Assembly (NCBI RefSeq): GCF_012931845.1
Contig: NZ_CP051884.1
Coordinates: 3,348,001 to 3,412,000, forward strand
DNA from: Cellulomonas taurus
GTDB taxonomy: Bacteria > Actinomycetota > Actinomycetes > Actinomycetales > Cellulomonadaceae
Length of the DNA: 64,000 bases
Direction of reading: 5' to 3'
Under the pieces are notes generated by a model. The model saw only the letters and a list, made by a program, of their open reading frames with translations, was not told where the DNA came from and did no database searches. The position numbers and the translations under genes are program-made. Below are positions 62,435 to 64,000 of this stretch, piece after piece. Each line of letters opens with the position of its first letter. The stretch's first letter is position 1.

Positions 62435-62476
62435 CCGAACGGCCCCGCCTCCCCCCGGAGAGGCGGGGCCGTTCGG
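62435..62476 (+). terminator. Terminator of padR-ino1
   Basis: CCGAACGGCCCCGCCT (62435-62450) and AGGCGGGGCCGTTCGG (62461-62476) form a perfect 16-bp stem with a 10-base loop, ending 13 bp before the MFS gene start. No T-run. Confidence 0.8.
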
Positions 62477-62489
62477 CTACCCTCGCCGG

Positions 62490-63773
62490 GTGCAGGTGGT
62501 CTCCGATCTGAAGCAGCTCTGGCCCCTGGTCGACTTCCGGAAGCTGCTGGTGGTCCGCCTGACCAGCCAGTGCTCCGACGGCCTGTTCCAGGCCGGGCTG
62601 GCGACCCTGTTCTTCTTCTCCCCGGAGAACGCGACCACCGCGACCGGGGTGGCGGCCGCCTTCGCCGTGCTGCTCCTACCGTTCACGGTGGTCGGACCGT
62701 GGGCCGGGGTGTTCCTCGACCGGTGGCGACGACGTCAGGTGCTGGCGATCGGCAACCTGATCCGCGCCGGGCTCGCCGTGGTGATCGGGCTGATCATCCT
62801 CACCGTCGGCGTGAACCCGGCGGTGTACGTGCTCGCGCTGGTGACCCTGTCGGTGAACCGGTTCCTGCTGGCGGCGATGTCGGCCTCCCAGCCGCGGGTG
62901 GTCGCCGGCGAGCTGCTGCTCACGGCGAACTCGATCACTCCGACCCTCGGCACCCTCTGCAACGGCCTGGGCACCGGGATCGGGTTGGGCCTGAGCCTGG
63001 TGCTGCCGCAGACCTCGGTGCGGGACTTCGTCGTGCTGCTGTGCGCCGCCGCGGTGATGCTGTGCGCCTCGCTGCTGGCCGGGCGGATCGGGATCGACCG
63101 CCTGGGCCCCGATGTCACCGTCGACGTGCGGCAGATCCGGCAGCAGCTGAGCAGCCTCGGCCACGGCCTGGTCGACGGCGCGCGCTACCTGATCCGGCGC
63201 GGCACCCCCGGCCGGGCACTGACCGTGATGACCGTGCACCGGTTCCTGTACGGCGTGGTGTTCATCGCCAGCATCCTGATCGCCCGGAACCTGCTGTCCG
63301 ACCCCACCGACGCCCGGCAGGGGCTGCTCACCTTCGGGGTGATCGGGTCGGCGACCGGGATCGGCTTCGCATTGGCGATCGTGGTCACCCCGATCGTGTC
63401 GCCGCTGATCGGCCCGCACTCCTGGATCGCCGCCTGCATGATGTTGGCGGCCGTCACTCAGGCGCTGCTCGCCGTCACCGTCGCCTGGCCCGCCGTGATC
63501 GCCGGGTCGCTGCTGCTCGGCCTGGCCGCCCAGGGCGCGAAGATCGCCGTGGACACCATCGTGCAGCGGGACACCGCCGACGCGTATCGCGGCCGGGCGT
63601 TCTCCCTCTACGACGTGCTCTACAACGCCGCCTTCGTGGGCGCGGCAGCCCTCGGGGCGTTCACGCTGCCGGACACCGGGTGGTCCCGGCCGGTGTTCGC
63701 CGCCCTCGCCGTGGTGTACCTCGCGGCGGGGCTGCTCTACCGGACCCGAGCGACCGAGCCGAACCCGGTCTAG
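62490..63773 (+). CDS. MFS transporter
   Basis: A 427-residue major-facilitator protein with about twelve helices (FFFSPENATTATGVAAAFAV; VGPWAGVFLDRWRRRQVLAI with the loop 2-3 signature). The segment ALGLAAQGAKIAVDTIVQR-like (here LLGLAAQGAKIAVDTIVQRD) is typical of a conserved actinobacterial branch of unknown substrate (M. tuberculosis Rv0037c-like, from memory). The GTG start follows the ino1 terminator closely. Confidence 0.85.
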   Translation: MQVVSDLKQLWPLVDFRKLLVVRLTSQCSDGLFQAGLATLFFFSPENATTATGVAAAFAVLLLPFTVVGPWAGVFLDRWRRRQVLAIGNLIRAGLAVVIGLIILTVGVNPAVYVLALVTLSVNRFLLAAMSASQPRVVAGELLLTANSITPTLGTLCNGLGTGIGLGLSLVLPQTSVRDFVVLLCAAAVMLCASLLAGRIGIDRLGPDVTVDVRQIRQQLSSLGHGLVDGARYLIRRGTPGRALTVMTVHRFLYGVVFIASILIARNLLSDPTDARQGLLTFGVIGSATGIGFALAIVVTPIVSPLIGPHSWIAACMMLAAVTQALLAVTVAWPAVIAGSLLLGLAAQGAKIAVDTIVQRDTADAYRGRAFSLYDVLYNAAFVGAAALGAFTLPDTGWSRPVFAALAVVYLAAGLLYRTRATEPNPV

Positions 63774-63813
63774 CCGAGCCGCGCGGCTCGCCCCGCCCGG
63801 CCCAGCCCGGCCC

Positions 63814-63869
63814 GCCGAGTTCGGCACTTCCGCCCCGCCCCGCACGCCGAGTTCGGCACTTCCGCCCCG
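63814..63869. repeat. Two 24-base direct repeats near the right end
   Basis: GCCGAGTTCGGCACTTCC plus CGCCCCG-type tail occurs identically at 63814-63837 and 63846-63869; related half-copies in the opposite direction follow (CCCGAACTCGG at 63888). The core matches the repeat at 20328-20459 at 14 of 16 positions (CCGAG-K-TCGGCA-S-TTC). The spacer 63774-64000 has no assured gene. Confidence 0.8.
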
Positions 63870-64000
63870 ACTTCGCGAGCTCAGATCCCGAACTCGGGGC
63901 CGAACCAGCGAACTCGACGTCGGGCCCCCGGCCCGCGACCGGGTCAGATGCGCTTCGCCCGGCCGGTACACCTGCTCGACCGTGTCGTTGACCCCGGTTT

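Noticed and set aside
63948..64000. Possible gene start on the plus strand (MRFARPVHLLDRVVDPG) at the window end
   Set aside because: Only 17 codons are visible, there is no ribosome site, and a minus-strand frame is equally open; not listed as a gene.
63944..64000. Possible 3' end of a minus-strand gene (ending GRAKRI, stop at 63944)
   Set aside because: Too short to judge, and its codon use is less typical than the neighbouring frames.

Overview
The window is chromosomal DNA of a high-GC actinobacterium. Codon third positions are almost all G or C, GTG starts are common, and most neighbouring genes overlap by 4 bases (ATGA or GTGA). Gene content (heme synthesis through HemA/HemL with an actinobacterial HemB metal site, an F420-type PPOX protein, Excalibur and SipW-type secreted proteins, PadR beside inositol-phosphate synthase, rpsF-ssb-rpsR-rplI near dnaB) fits Micrococcales, probably a relative of Cellulomonas. 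The genus is inference. The rpsF-to-dnaB block is usually near oriC in this group, but dnaA and dnaN are not in the window.

Layout. 1-3803 (minus): 2-oxo acid dehydrogenase E2 (cut by the window edge), E1 beta and E1 alpha, with tandem palindromes upstream. 4164-7401 (minus): a coupled signalling operon of receiver-SpoIIE phosphatase, CHASE3 histidine kinase and CheY-like regulator. 7497-12066: an HisC-type aminotransferase, a small membrane protein, a soluble GAF-GAF chemoreceptor and purB. 12094-20197: hemA divergent from a tight hemE-hemY-hemC-hemD-hemB-hemL operon. 20198-20703: repeat-rich spacer. 20704-24654: a SipW-type secretion cassette (substrate, peptidase fused to a surface-anchored domain, second substrate). 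24863-30362: a complete peptide/nickel-type ABC importer. 30438-32480: a LuxR-type regulator followed by two unrecognised proteins.

32579-39023: metallo-hydrolase, Excalibur protein, acyltransferase, a csoR-copZ-copA copper operon with its operator, then cutC, whose start lies inside a perfect hairpin. 39081-41167: a lower-GC gene whose product ends in a six-cysteine hydrophobic tail like halocin-C8-type bacteriocins, divergent from a CPBP membrane protease. 41264-46742: HdeD-type protein, a flippase-like protein fused to a degenerate kinase, a c-di-GMP-I riboswitch in front of a 43-residue ORF, and a MecA-like penicillin-binding protein. 46840-52732: CorC-type transporter, RsbW-like ATPase, DUF1361 protein, YCII protein, MFS transporter divergent from a GH30 glycosidase, and a PPOX protein. 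52737-57849: dnaB, a cluster of DnaA-box-like sites, a MATE exporter, rplI, rpsR, ssb and rpsF. 57990-63773: a class A PBP with PASTA domain, padR-ino1 with a clear operator, and an MFS transporter. The right end carries repeats related to those at 20.3-20.5 kb.

Most attractive for follow-up: the bacteriocin-like precursor with its neighbouring protease, the riboswitch-controlled micro-ORF, the fused SipW peptidase, the LuxR-linked unknown pair, the DnaA-box cluster and the cutC start-codon hairpin. No tRNA, rRNA, CRISPR array, transposase or prophage was seen.
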